Below are positions 51,281 through 60,364 of a DNA stretch of 64,000 nt, in pieces. This DNA is from Oscillospiraceae bacterium. Lineage in GTDB: Bacteria; Bacillota; Clostridia; Oscillospirales; Ruminococcaceae. The notes under the pieces were generated by a model. It had not been told where the DNA came from and searched no databases. It saw only the letters and a list, made by a program, of their open reading frames with translations. Each line of letters starts with the position of its first letter. The stretch's first letter is position 1. Made by a program: the position numbers and the translations under genes. The stretch is taken from contig JAFWDH010000023.1 in NCBI GenBank assembly GCA_017513135.1, positions 62,001 through 126,000 of the forward strand. The letters run 5' to 3'.

Positions 51281-52807
51281 ATGGATAATAACATGTTGCT
51301 CGAGGTAAAAGACCTGTCCAAGGCGTTCCCTGGTGTCCAGGCGCTGGATCATGTCTCTTTTGACCTCAAGGCCGGTGAGATCCATTGCCTTATCGGTGAG
51401 AACGGCGCAGGTAAGAGCACTCTAATCAAGTGCCTCGGCGGTGTTAACATCCCTGAAGAAGGAGATATCTTCATCAACGGCGAAAAGGTCAACATCAATG
51501 ACCCTCTGGAATCCGTTGAAGAGGGAATCGGTATCATCTATCAGGAATTCAACCTTGTTCCCAGCCTGTCCGTTGCCGAGAACATTTACCTCGCCCGTGA
51601 GGATACAAAGGGCAAGGGTAAATTCATCCTCGATCGCAAGAGCATGCAGGAAAAGGCAAACGCGATACTCACAGACATCGGATTCAGGAATCCTGACTCA
51701 TCTGTTATGATGTGGACCTACAGGACTTCACAGCAGCAGATGGTCGAGATCGGCAAGGCTCTGTCACACGACTCAAAGATCATGGTCTTCGACGAGCCGA
51801 CAGCTGTTCTTACTGAGAGAGAGACAAGAAACCTGTTTGATGTTATCAAGAAACTGAGAGAGCGTGGAATCGGTATCATCTACATCTCTCACAGACTGGA
51901 CGAGGTTCTTGAGCTTGCCGACAGAGTTACTGCTCTGAAGGACGGCAAGGTCACCGGAACAGTCGTCAACGAGGGCAACCTCAACAAGGACGACCTCGTC
52001 GCAATGATGATCGGCCGTAAGCTTGAAGCTTACTATCCTGATCGTTATGACACAGTCGATCCTGACACCGTTGTGTTTGAAGTAAAGAACCTTACAAACG
52101 CTGCGGGAACATTCAAGAACATCAACTTCCAGCTCCACAAGGGCGAGATCCTCGGATTCTCCGGACTCGTCGGTGCCGGCAGAACCGAGACGATGAAGGC
52201 GATCCTCGGCGAGTATCCTTATGAGACCGGTGAGTTCTACATCAACGGTGAGCAGATGACCAACCCCAGTCCCTTCAACTGGATCAACAAAGGCCTTGCG
52301 ATGCTTCCTGAAGACAGAAAGGCTGAAGGACTTGTCCTTGGCATGAACGTCGCTCAGAACATAAGCCTTCCGAACTTCGATAAGTTCAGCAAGCACGGCA
52401 TCGTTGACCTCAAGGCTCAGAAACAGTTCATCAAGGAAACAATGGACAAGATGACTGTTCAGCCCAAGGATCCCGACAGACTGGCGGTATACTTCTCCGG
52501 TGGTAACCAGCAGAAGATCATTCTCGCGAAGTGGCTGGCTAAGAACCCTGACGTTCTTATCCTTGACGAGCCCACCCGCGGAATCGACGTTAACGCCAAG
52601 ATGGAGATCTACAAGATCATGAACGACCTGACCACACAGGGAATCAGCATCGTCATGGTTTCTTCCGAAATGAACGAGCTCATGGGTATGTGCGACAGGA
52701 TCCTTGTCATGTATGAAGGTGAGCTTTGCGCAGAATTCACACGTGATGAGAACGGCGAGTACAGTGAAGATGAGATCGGCCGTGCCCAGGCAGGCGCTCT
52801 CAGCTAA
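51281..52807 (+). CDS. Sugar ABC transporter ATP-binding protein (RbsA/AraG family, two ATPase domains)
   Basis: Tandem-domain ATPase of the same importer. The first half (residues 1-240) has Walker A GENGAGKST and Walker B IMVFDEPTAVLT. The second half (250-508) has GLVGAGRTE in place of Walker A, the normal degenerate form in this family, plus SGGNQQKIILAKWL and VLILDEPTRGIDVNAK. At 508 residues it is full length. It starts 32 bp after the permease. Confidence 0.93.
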   Translation: MDNNMLLEVKDLSKAFPGVQALDHVSFDLKAGEIHCLIGENGAGKSTLIKCLGGVNIPEEGDIFINGEKVNINDPLESVEEGIGIIYQEFNLVPSLSVAENIYLAREDTKGKGKFILDRKSMQEKANAILTDIGFRNPDSSVMMWTYRTSQQQMVEIGKALSHDSKIMVFDEPTAVLTERETRNLFDVIKKLRERGIGIIYISHRLDEVLELADRVTALKDGKVTGTVVNEGNLNKDDLVAMMIGRKLEAYYPDRYDTVDPDTVVFEVKNLTNAAGTFKNINFQLHKGEILGFSGLVGAGRTETMKAILGEYPYETGEFYINGEQMTNPSPFNWINKGLAMLPEDRKAEGLVLGMNVAQNISLPNFDKFSKHGIVDLKAQKQFIKETMDKMTVQPKDPDRLAVYFSGGNQQKIILAKWLAKNPDVLILDEPTRGIDVNAKMEIYKIMNDLTTQGISIVMVSSEMNELMGMCDRILVMYEGELCAEFTRDENGEYSEDEIGRAQAGALS

Positions 52808-52812
52808 GACCT

Positions 52813-52843
52813 TTGACACCGTTTAGCGGAAACAGAGTATAAT
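52813..52843 (+). promoter_or_regulatory. Promoter of galM and possibly the esterase array
   Basis: TTGACA at 52813-52818, 19 bases, TATAAT at 52838-52843. Confidence 0.65.
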
Positions 52844-52850
52844 ACTCGGA

Positions 52851-52882
52851 ACAGGCTACAGGGTCTTTGCCCTGTAGCCTGT
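52851..52882 (+). repeat. Leader hairpin before galM
   Basis: Thirteen-base-pair stem ACAGGCTACAGGG / CCCTGTAGCCTGT with a TCTTTG loop at the predicted 5' end of the galM transcript. No T run follows, so it is not a clear terminator; it could stabilise the mRNA or end read-through from the ABC genes. Confidence 0.65.
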
Positions 52883-52910
52883 GTAATAAGAAAAACTTTG
52901 GAGGGCATCA

Positions 52911-53954
52911 ATGGCTACTAAGGTATCTAAAGAAGTCATCGGCACTTTTGACGATGGCAGAGAAGTGTTCAGATATGTACTTGAAGATGAAAAAGGTCAG
53001 CTTGCAGCTGTTATGAATATAGGGTGCGCCATTCTTGAACTTTGCATCAAGGACAAGAACGGCGTGCTTACCGACGTTATGTGCGGTATGGAGAACTATG
53101 AGACAAAGATCAAGATGAAAGGCCTTGCAGGCGCTACAGTAGGACGTGTCGCGAACCGTATCCGTGACGGAAAGTTTATTTTCAACGGGAAAGAGATCCA
53201 GCTCGAGAAGAATGACAGAGCGGGCGGACATATCCACGGCGGCAGAGGCGGTTTCCAGAACCGCTACTGGGATGGAGAGATAGTCGGAGACTCTGTAGTA
53301 TTCACTTATGTCAGCAAGGACGGAGAAGAGAATTATCCCGGAGATCTCACCCTTAAGATGACTGTTACCTTTGAAAACAGCATCCTCAGACAGGAGACAG
53401 AGTATTACAGTGAGTCTGGCTCCGTATGCAACCTCACCAACCACAGCGCATTCAACCTTAACGGTCAGGGAAACGGTAATGTTCTCAACCACAAGCTGAT
53501 GATCAATGCTGATGAATACACCGTCAATGACGAGCAGGCTATCCCCGTAAAGAATCTTCCTGTCGAAGGAACTCCTTACGATTTCAGAGAGCCCCACACG
53601 ATCGGAGAGAGGATAAATGCCGACGATCCCATGATCCAGGCAAATCACGGATATGATGTCAACTTCGTCCTGAGAGAGAACAAGCCCTGCTGCGTGCTCA
53701 CGGGAGACCTTTCCGGAATCACCATGACACTCAATTCCACTGCGCCGTGCATGATGCTCTATACGGGAAACCATATGGGACATCCTTTCATGAGCAAAGG
53801 TAAGAACGGCGCCATTTATGAGGACTGGGGCGGATTCAGCGTTGAGCCTCACGCAATGCCCAACTCCGCTAATACTGATATCAGTCAGATCCTTGTCGAG
53901 CCCGGTAAGAAATACACGTATCTGTATGAGATGGTATTCTCAGTAGAAGAGTGA
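52911..53954 (+). CDS. galM: Aldose 1-epimerase (mutarotase)
   Basis: Interconverts alpha and beta anomers of aldoses such as galactose, glucose or arabinose. The 347-residue product has GATVGRVANRI near residue 63, the catalytic His region LTNHSAFNLNGQG and the C-terminal base Glu in SVEPHAMPNS. GGAGGG lies upstream. It sits between the sugar importer and the esterase array, consistent with handling freshly imported or released sugar. Confidence 0.92.
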   Translation: MATKVSKEVIGTFDDGREVFRYVLEDEKGQLAAVMNIGCAILELCIKDKNGVLTDVMCGMENYETKIKMKGLAGATVGRVANRIRDGKFIFNGKEIQLEKNDRAGGHIHGGRGGFQNRYWDGEIVGDSVVFTYVSKDGEENYPGDLTLKMTVTFENSILRQETEYYSESGSVCNLTNHSAFNLNGQGNGNVLNHKLMINADEYTVNDEQAIPVKNLPVEGTPYDFREPHTIGERINADDPMIQANHGYDVNFVLRENKPCCVLTGDLSGITMTLNSTAPCMMLYTGNHMGHPFMSKGKNGAIYEDWGGFSVEPHAMPNSANTDISQILVEPGKKYTYLYEMVFSVEE

Positions 53955-53993
53955 CCGCATTTCCTAAATCGTTCTTCAATAAGGAGATATAAG

Positions 53994-55523
53994 ATGCTTC
54001 GTGTTACAAAAACAGAAAACGGGATGGTGCGCGGATTTCCCGGAACCGACGCAAGGATAACTGTCTTCAAGGGCATTCCGTTTGCGGACGATACATCGGG
54101 GGAGAACCGCTGGCGCGCTCCTCAGCCTGCAAAAAACTGGGAAGGCGTGCGCGACTGCTACGAGTTTGCTCCTATAACGATGCAGAAAACGCCCGGACTT
54201 GATCAGAACGCCTTTTACTCAAAAGAGTGGCATGTGGATCCGGAGGTCCCAATGGGTGAGGACAGCCTCGCACTGAACATCTGGACACCTGCCAAGAGCG
54301 CTGACGAAAAGCTTCCTGTCATGATCTGGATCTTCGGCGGAGCTCTCAGAGAGGGCTATGCATGGGAGATGGAATTTGACGGTGAACGCATCGCTCACAG
54401 AGGTGTCATCCTTGTGTCGATTGCATACCGTCTGAACTGCTTCGGCTTTATGTGTCACCCTGATCTTACCAGGGATCAGCCGGACGCTTTTGCAAACTTC
54501 GGATTCCTTGACCAGAAGGCAGGAATCGATTGGGTAAGAAGGAACATCGCAAACTTCGGCGGTGATCCCGACAACATCACTATTTTCGGTCAGTCTGCAG
54601 GCGGCGGCAGCACGCTGGCGCACCTCTGCTCTCCCGTCGCGCGCGGATCTTTCAAGCGTGCGATAGTGGAATCAGCCGGTGGAGTAGCAGTCTCATATCC
54701 CAGCAACAGGGCTATGCGTCACTACCGCACTCTTGAGAAGGCGGAGGCTGACGGTGTCAGATTCCTCAGAGACTACCTCAATGTAGAAACAATAGAGGAA
54801 GCAAGGAAACTGGATGCAAAATTCATTGAGGACAAGTTCCTTGAGATGACTGCAAACGGAGAGATGTGGCGCGGCGTTGTGGACGGCATATATGTCCCGG
54901 AACAGGTCGACGATACCGTCCTTAAAGGCGATGTGGCAGATGTACCGATCATAATCGGCAATACAAACGGAGAAGGCAGACCTGCTCCTGCCGATGAAGA
55001 GAAGGCCATTGCCTGGGTGCGCGATAACTTCGGCGAATATGCAGACGAGTATATCGATATCTGCCGCAGGAAGGCTGAAAAGGAAGGAACGACGCTGTCC
55101 AAGGCTCTCAGTGTTAACCAGAACGAGGTAGGCGCTCAGGTGTTCGCAGATATCCTTGCGAAACAGGGACGTCCTATATACTATTATGTCTTCGGACCGG
55201 AGATGCCCGGTGACAATGCCGGAGCGTTCCATTCCAGTGACCTCTGGTTCGAGTTTGAGACTCTTATGAGATGCTGGCGTCCCTTCACCGCCAAGCATTA
55301 TGACCTGTCCAGAAAGATGTGCAATTACTGGACCAACTTCGCGAAGACAGGTGATCCCAACGGCAATGATGCTGACGGAACGCCGATGCCTGAGTGGAAA
55401 CTGTACGATGCGGCAAAGCCCTGTAATATCGGCTTCTTTGACACTGTGGAATTCAATCCGGATTCCTATGATGAGAGAGCCAGATTCCTTGTGGATATCA
55501 ACGTCAAGGCAGCTGCGGAATAA
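53994..55523 (+). CDS. Type-B carboxylesterase, array copy 1
   Basis: Cytoplasmic serine esterase of family PF00135 (509 residues, no signal peptide). The nucleophile is Ser201 in FGQSAGGGS, the oxyanion motif IFGGAL, the acid Glu is probably in GNTNGEG (a drift from the GNTxDEF form of the other copies) and the base His is in AGAFHSSDLWF. It carries the array-wide stretch FYSKEWHVDPE at about residues 74-84. It is preceded by AAGGAGA 40 bp after galM. Substrate unknown; acyl groups on imported sugars are the best contextual guess. Confidence 0.88.
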   Translation: MLRVTKTENGMVRGFPGTDARITVFKGIPFADDTSGENRWRAPQPAKNWEGVRDCYEFAPITMQKTPGLDQNAFYSKEWHVDPEVPMGEDSLALNIWTPAKSADEKLPVMIWIFGGALREGYAWEMEFDGERIAHRGVILVSIAYRLNCFGFMCHPDLTRDQPDAFANFGFLDQKAGIDWVRRNIANFGGDPDNITIFGQSAGGGSTLAHLCSPVARGSFKRAIVESAGGVAVSYPSNRAMRHYRTLEKAEADGVRFLRDYLNVETIEEARKLDAKFIEDKFLEMTANGEMWRGVVDGIYVPEQVDDTVLKGDVADVPIIIGNTNGEGRPAPADEEKAIAWVRDNFGEYADEYIDICRRKAEKEGTTLSKALSVNQNEVGAQVFADILAKQGRPIYYYVFGPEMPGDNAGAFHSSDLWFEFETLMRCWRPFTAKHYDLSRKMCNYWTNFAKTGDPNGNDADGTPMPEWKLYDAAKPCNIGFFDTVEFNPDSYDERARFLVDINVKAAAE

Positions 55524-55538
55524 TCACAGATCTGCAGA

Positions 55539-55564
55539 GCGCCTTTCCTAAAAAGGAAAGGCGC
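55539..55564 (+). repeat. Intercistronic hairpin after array copy 1
   Basis: Eleven-base-pair stem GCGCCTTTCCT / AGGAAAGGCGC with an AAAA loop and no T run; a likely mRNA-stability or attenuation element. Confidence 0.65.
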
Positions 55565-55613
55565 CTGCAATGCTTTCAGAGGAATTAGAAACTATTCATA
55601 CGGAGGTTTGTTC

Positions 55614-57167
55614 ATGCTTAGAGTAACTAAAACAGAGAACGGCATGGTAAAGGGCTTCCCCGGAACCGATGCAAGGATCACAGTCTTTAAGGGCATTCCT
55701 TACGCAGATGATCCCTGCGGAGAGAACCGCTGGCGTGCTCCTCAGCCTGCCAAGAATTGGGAAGGCGTGCGTGAGTGTTATCAGTTCGGACCGATCACCA
55801 TGCAAGCAGTCCCCGGAAAAGATCCTGAAGCGTTCTATTCAAAAGAATGGAACGTAGACCCTGATATCCCGATGGGCGAAGCAGGAAGCCTGCAGGTCAA
55901 CATCTGGACGCCTGCAAAGACCGCTGACGAGAAACTTCCCGTCATGGTATGGATATTCGGCGGCGGACTTCAGGAAGGAAACTGCACTGAGATGGAGTTT
56001 GACGGAGAGCGTATCGCTCACCGCGGCTGCGTGCTTGTCACAGTGGCGTACAGACTCAATGTGTTCGGATTCCTCGCACATCCCGAACTGACGGCAGAAG
56101 ATCCTGAGCATCCGTGCAACTTCGGATTCCTGGATCAGAAGGCTGCAATAGAATGGGTAAACCGCAACATCGCCAACTTTGGCGGCGATCCCAAGAATAT
56201 AACGATATTCGGACAGTCATCAGGCGGCGTCAGCGTATTCACGCAGATGAGTTCCGAGACGACAGACGGGCTGTTCCAGAAGGCGATAATCATGTCTTCT
56301 GCAGGCGGAAGCCTTGTTTCGGTTTATCCCACAAGTACTTTCCGCCACAATCAGAATCTTGCAGAAGCAGAGAAGAAGGGCGAGATGTTCTTCAGGGATT
56401 TCCTCGGTGTTGAGACACTGGCGGAAGCCAGAGCTCTTCCCGCGGAGTTCGTAAGGGACAAGGAACTTGAGTACAGGGCCAAGGTCGGCTTCGGCGGAAC
56501 ATTCAACTCAGTCGTTGACAATAAATTCCTGACTCAGGAGATAGAAGGATACCTGATGAAGGATCAGCTCCACAGAGTTCCTATACTCCTCGGATGGACA
56601 GGAGATGAGTTCATCTTTGGACCGAGAGGCGACGATGATGAAGCGTTCGACAAGTTCGCCGCGACATTCGGCGACAAGGAAGCCGAGTACAGAGCTCTTG
56701 TAGAAAAAGAGGTCGCCGCAGGAAAAGACCGCAGAACAGCAGGAAGCGCGAACCTCAACGAGACAGCTGCAAGGATAGTCGGCGACGTCTTCAATGAGCA
56801 GGGCAGATCCATCAGATTGTATTGCTTCGATCCGGAGATCCCCGGAGATGATGCAGGTTCATTCCACAGCTCCGATCTGTGGTTCTGCTTTGAGACGCTG
56901 ATGAAGTGCTGGAGACCGTTTGACGGCCATCACTTCGATCTCGCGAGGAAGATGTGCAACTACTGGACCAACTTTGCGAAGACCGGAGATCCCAACGGAC
57001 TTGATGCCGACGGCACTCCGATGCCTGAATGGAAAGCATATACTCCCGATAACCGCAGATGCATCCAGTTCTTCGATACTGTTCAGATGCAGCCGGAAGA
57101 AACTCCTGCCTGCACGGATTTCATCGTGAAAGCCAATCTTGAAGCGTACAAGAAGAACAATCTTTGA
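55614..57167 (+). CDS. Type-B carboxylesterase, array copy 2
   Basis: Second array member (517 residues). Nucleophile Ser202 in FGQSSGGVS, oxyanion IFGGGL, acid in GWTGDEF, base His in AGSFHSSDLWF: a complete triad. The ATG at 55614 has GGAGGT 7 bp upstream and is chosen over TTG at 55608. The first 60 residues are nearly the same as in copies 1 and 4, pointing to recent duplication, while the middle (residues 205-330), which shapes the acyl pocket, is more different. Confidence 0.88.
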   Translation: MLRVTKTENGMVKGFPGTDARITVFKGIPYADDPCGENRWRAPQPAKNWEGVRECYQFGPITMQAVPGKDPEAFYSKEWNVDPDIPMGEAGSLQVNIWTPAKTADEKLPVMVWIFGGGLQEGNCTEMEFDGERIAHRGCVLVTVAYRLNVFGFLAHPELTAEDPEHPCNFGFLDQKAAIEWVNRNIANFGGDPKNITIFGQSSGGVSVFTQMSSETTDGLFQKAIIMSSAGGSLVSVYPTSTFRHNQNLAEAEKKGEMFFRDFLGVETLAEARALPAEFVRDKELEYRAKVGFGGTFNSVVDNKFLTQEIEGYLMKDQLHRVPILLGWTGDEFIFGPRGDDDEAFDKFAATFGDKEAEYRALVEKEVAAGKDRRTAGSANLNETAARIVGDVFNEQGRSIRLYCFDPEIPGDDAGSFHSSDLWFCFETLMKCWRPFDGHHFDLARKMCNYWTNFAKTGDPNGLDADGTPMPEWKAYTPDNRRCIQFFDTVQMQPEETPACTDFIVKANLEAYKKNNL

Positions 57168-57195
57168 TCTTCAGAAAGCATAAAGGAGCATAGAA

Positions 57196-58704
57196 ATGCT
57201 TAGGAGAACAAAAACACTTAACGGACTTGTTGAAGGTTATCCCGGCAGCGATGCACGAATCACTGTATACAAGGGAATCCCCTATGCAGCCGACACATCG
57301 GGAAAGAACCGCTGGCGCGCTCCTCAGCCTGTAGAGAACTGGGAGGGCGTACGCCGCTGCTATGAGTTCGGACCGATCACCATGCAGGCTATACCCGGAA
57401 AAGATCCGAATGCTTTCTATTCAAAAGAATGGCATGTGGACCCTGAAGTGCCCATGGGCGAAGACGGACTCAGACTCAATATCTGGACTCCTGCAAAAAG
57501 TACTGATGAGAAGCTGCCGGTGTTCGTATGGTTTTTCGGCGGTGCATACAAGGAAGGTTATGCTCATGAGATGGAATTCGACGGAGAGCGTATCGCTCAC
57601 AGAGGAGTGATCTTCGTCACTGTTGCTTACCGTGTCAATGTGTTCGGCTTCCTCTGTCATCCGGAACTTACAGCTGAAGATCCAGAGCATCCGGCCAATT
57701 TCGGACTGCTTGATCAGAGAGCGGGACTTGAGTGGGTCAGGAACAACATCGCTTTCTTCGGAGGCGATCCTGACAATGTCACTATCGGCGGTCAGTCCGC
57801 TGGAGGCGGCAGTGTCTGGAACCATCTGGCTTCACCGAAAGCAAAGGGTTCATTCCACAAGGCGATCATCCAGTCGGCAGGCGGGTGCGGTTTCCGTTAC
57901 CCGGGCTCTATGTTCGGCGGCGGTTTTAATTTTGAGATGGCTCAGAAGAACGGAGAGAAGTTCCTTAAGGAAGTTCTCGGTGTGGATACGATCGCTGATG
58001 CAAGGAAACTTGACGCATGGGAAATAGAGCAGAAGTGTCTCGAATCCGGAATGATGTTCGGGCCGATCACTGACGGTAAATATCTTGTGGAGAGCTATTC
58101 GGACTCCATCAAGGCCAACAGGATACCCGACATGCCGATCCTTATCGGAAACACGACGAATGAGTTCATGAACGGACCCGCTTCTGATGACGAAGCAGCT
58201 GTCGAAGAATGGGCCAGGAAGAACTTTTCTGACAAAGCAGATGAGTATCTCGCTATCTGCAGAAAGATGGCGGAAGAGTCTGGCGAGTCTCTGAGGAAAG
58301 TGTGCACTGTCGGAACATTCGAACTCGGGACGCACCTGGCACTTGAATGCTTTGCCGAGCAGGGAAAGGACGTCCATTATTACAATTTCGGACCGACCAT
58401 CCCCGGAGATGATGCCGGAGCATTCCATTCCAGTGATCTGTGGTTTATGACAGAAAACCTGATGAAGTGCTGGAGACCCTTCGACGGTCCTTATTACGAT
58501 CTTGCGAGGAAGATGTGCAACTACTGGACCAATTTCTGTAAGACAGGCGATCCCAACGGAAATGACGCCGACGGGACACCGATGCTGCACTGGGACGCAT
58601 TCACTAAGGATGACAAGTGCAATATCTTCTTCGGAGATGAGATCTATATGGTCCACGGAGAGTACACGCCCAAGAGGAAGTTCCTCTGCGAGGTAAACAA
58701 ATAG
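57196..58704 (+). CDS. Type-B carboxylesterase, array copy 3
   Basis: Third array member (502 residues). Nucleophile Ser201 in GGQSAGGGS, oxyanion FFGGAY, acid in GNTTNEF, base His in AGAFHSSDLWF. Its N terminus (RRTKTLNGLVEGYPGSD) departs from the RVTKTENG pattern of neighbours. A Gly-rich insert (YPGSMFGGGFNF) lies near residue 235. AAAGGAG precedes the start, 28 bp after copy 2. Confidence 0.88.
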   Translation: MLRRTKTLNGLVEGYPGSDARITVYKGIPYAADTSGKNRWRAPQPVENWEGVRRCYEFGPITMQAIPGKDPNAFYSKEWHVDPEVPMGEDGLRLNIWTPAKSTDEKLPVFVWFFGGAYKEGYAHEMEFDGERIAHRGVIFVTVAYRVNVFGFLCHPELTAEDPEHPANFGLLDQRAGLEWVRNNIAFFGGDPDNVTIGGQSAGGGSVWNHLASPKAKGSFHKAIIQSAGGCGFRYPGSMFGGGFNFEMAQKNGEKFLKEVLGVDTIADARKLDAWEIEQKCLESGMMFGPITDGKYLVESYSDSIKANRIPDMPILIGNTTNEFMNGPASDDEAAVEEWARKNFSDKADEYLAICRKMAEESGESLRKVCTVGTFELGTHLALECFAEQGKDVHYYNFGPTIPGDDAGAFHSSDLWFMTENLMKCWRPFDGPYYDLARKMCNYWTNFCKTGDPNGNDADGTPMLHWDAFTKDDKCNIFFGDEIYMVHGEYTPKRKFLCEVNK

Positions 58705-58739
58705 TAATAATTTATTAGATAATACGGAGTGTAAAAACA

Positions 58740-60248
58740 ATGCTCAGAGTAACAAAGACAGAAAACGGAATGGTAAAAGGCTTCCCCGGAACCGATGCCA
58801 GGATCACAGTATTTAAAGGCATTCCTTTTGCTGCTCCAACCTGCGGAGATAACCGCTGGAGAGCACCGCAGCCTCCCAAAAGCTGGGAAGGTGTGAGAGA
58901 ATGCTATGAATTCGGTCCGATCACCATGCAGGCGGTTCCAGGAAAGAATCCCGATGCATTCTATTCAAAAGAGTGGCACGTGGATCCTGAAGTCCCCATG
59001 AATGAGGACGGGCTGAGACTCAATATCTGGACGCCCGCCAAATCAGTTGAAGACAAGCTACCTGTTATGGTGTGGTTCTTCGGAGGCGGATTCAGGGAAG
59101 GTTACGCCTGGGAGATGGAGTTTGACGGAGAGCGCATTGCTCACCGCGGCGTCATACTGGTATCAGTTGCGTATCGTGTCAATGTTTTCGGATTCCTCTG
59201 CCATCCTGAGCTCACGGCGGAAGATCCTGAACATCCCACAAACTTCGGAATGCTTGATCAGCTGGCCGGACTCAAATGGGTCGAGCGCAATATCGAGAAT
59301 TTCGGCGGCGATCCCAAGAACATCACGATCTTCGGACAGTCTGCAGGCGGCGGCAGCGTGTGGAACCATCTGGCTTCTCCTCAGTCCAGAGGTCACTACC
59401 AGAAAGCCATAGTTGAATCTGCAGGCGGCGCAACACTGAAACATCCTGCTGATAACAGACGCAGACAGGTCGGCTTTGCTGAGGCAGAGCAGATGGGAGT
59501 CAGATTCCTCAAGGAGTGCCTCGGCGTAGACACCATCGCGGAAGCAAGAAAACTGGACGCTCAGTTCGTTGAGGACAAGTGTCTCGAAAGCGGTATGATG
59601 TTCTGGCCCCAGATCGACGGCAAGTTCCTTACGGTCAGCGGCCCGGATGCCGTCGCGAACGGAACGCTCAATAACGTACCGCTCATGACAGGCAACACCA
59701 CAGATGAGTTCCCGTCCGGACCCAGATCTGATGACGAGGCGGAGATAGAGCAGTGGGTCAGGGATTCCTTCGGCGAGTATGCCGATGAATATCTGGACAT
59801 CTGCAGAAGACAGGCTGCAAAGACCGGAGAGAGTCTCAAGAAGGCTGTAACGATCGGATCCTTCGAGTGGGGCGCAAGAGTAGCTCTCGATATGCTTGCT
59901 GAACAGGGAAGAGACCTGCACTATTATGTGTTCGGACCCACGATCCCCGGTGACGATGCAGGTGCATTCCACAGTTCCGACCTCTGGTTTGAGTTTGAGA
60001 CGCTGATGAAGTGCTGGAGACCTTTCGACGGACATCATTTCGATGTAGCCAGAAAGATGTGCAACTACTGGACCAACTTCGCGAAGAACGGAGATCCCAA
60101 CGGCAACGATGCCGACGGAACTCCGATGCCGACCTGGGAGAAATTCACGACAGACAACAAGTTCGGCATCTTCTTCGGTGATGAAGTCTATATGAACAAA
60201 GCGGAACCCACCGAAAAGGAGAAGTTCCTGCTCAGGATCAACAGATAA
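58740..60248 (+). CDS. Type-B carboxylesterase, array copy 4
   Basis: Fourth array member (502 residues). Nucleophile Ser201 in FGQSAGGGS, oxyanion FFGGGF, acid in GNTTDEF, base His in AGAFHSSDLWF. It is most like copy 3 around the active site (GGGSVWNHLASP in both) but like copies 1 and 2 at the N terminus, which suggests either shared ancestry or gene conversion between array members. Confidence 0.88.
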   Translation: MLRVTKTENGMVKGFPGTDARITVFKGIPFAAPTCGDNRWRAPQPPKSWEGVRECYEFGPITMQAVPGKNPDAFYSKEWHVDPEVPMNEDGLRLNIWTPAKSVEDKLPVMVWFFGGGFREGYAWEMEFDGERIAHRGVILVSVAYRVNVFGFLCHPELTAEDPEHPTNFGMLDQLAGLKWVERNIENFGGDPKNITIFGQSAGGGSVWNHLASPQSRGHYQKAIVESAGGATLKHPADNRRRQVGFAEAEQMGVRFLKECLGVDTIAEARKLDAQFVEDKCLESGMMFWPQIDGKFLTVSGPDAVANGTLNNVPLMTGNTTDEFPSGPRSDDEAEIEQWVRDSFGEYADEYLDICRRQAAKTGESLKKAVTIGSFEWGARVALDMLAEQGRDLHYYVFGPTIPGDDAGAFHSSDLWFEFETLMKCWRPFDGHHFDVARKMCNYWTNFAKNGDPNGNDADGTPMPTWEKFTTDNKFGIFFGDEVYMNKAEPTEKEKFLLRINR

Positions 60249-60262
60249 TATCTGAACTGTCG

Positions 60263-60291
60263 CTGCTTCCGTGCCTCGGGACACGGAAGCA
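60263..60291 (+). repeat. Intercistronic hairpin after array copy 4
   Basis: TGCTTCCGTG / CACGGAAGCA stem with an eight-base loop, followed at 60320-60340 by a second smaller hairpin. No clear T run, so partial termination at most. Confidence 0.6.
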
Positions 60292-60364
60292 GGCGACCTG
60301 TTTCTAAAGAAAAAAGAGGACTTCCGCCTTATAGGCGGACAGTCTTTATTTACAGGAGGAACAT

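Noticed and set aside
51773-52819. 348-codon antisense frame over the sugar ABC ATPase gene
   Set aside because: Shadow of a strongly conserved sense gene; no recognisable product.
59163-60284. Long antisense open frames across the esterase array (also 57850-58740 and 62143-63021)
   Set aside because: Their positions recur relative to each sense gene, as expected from shared codon pattern; no ribosome binding sites or domains.
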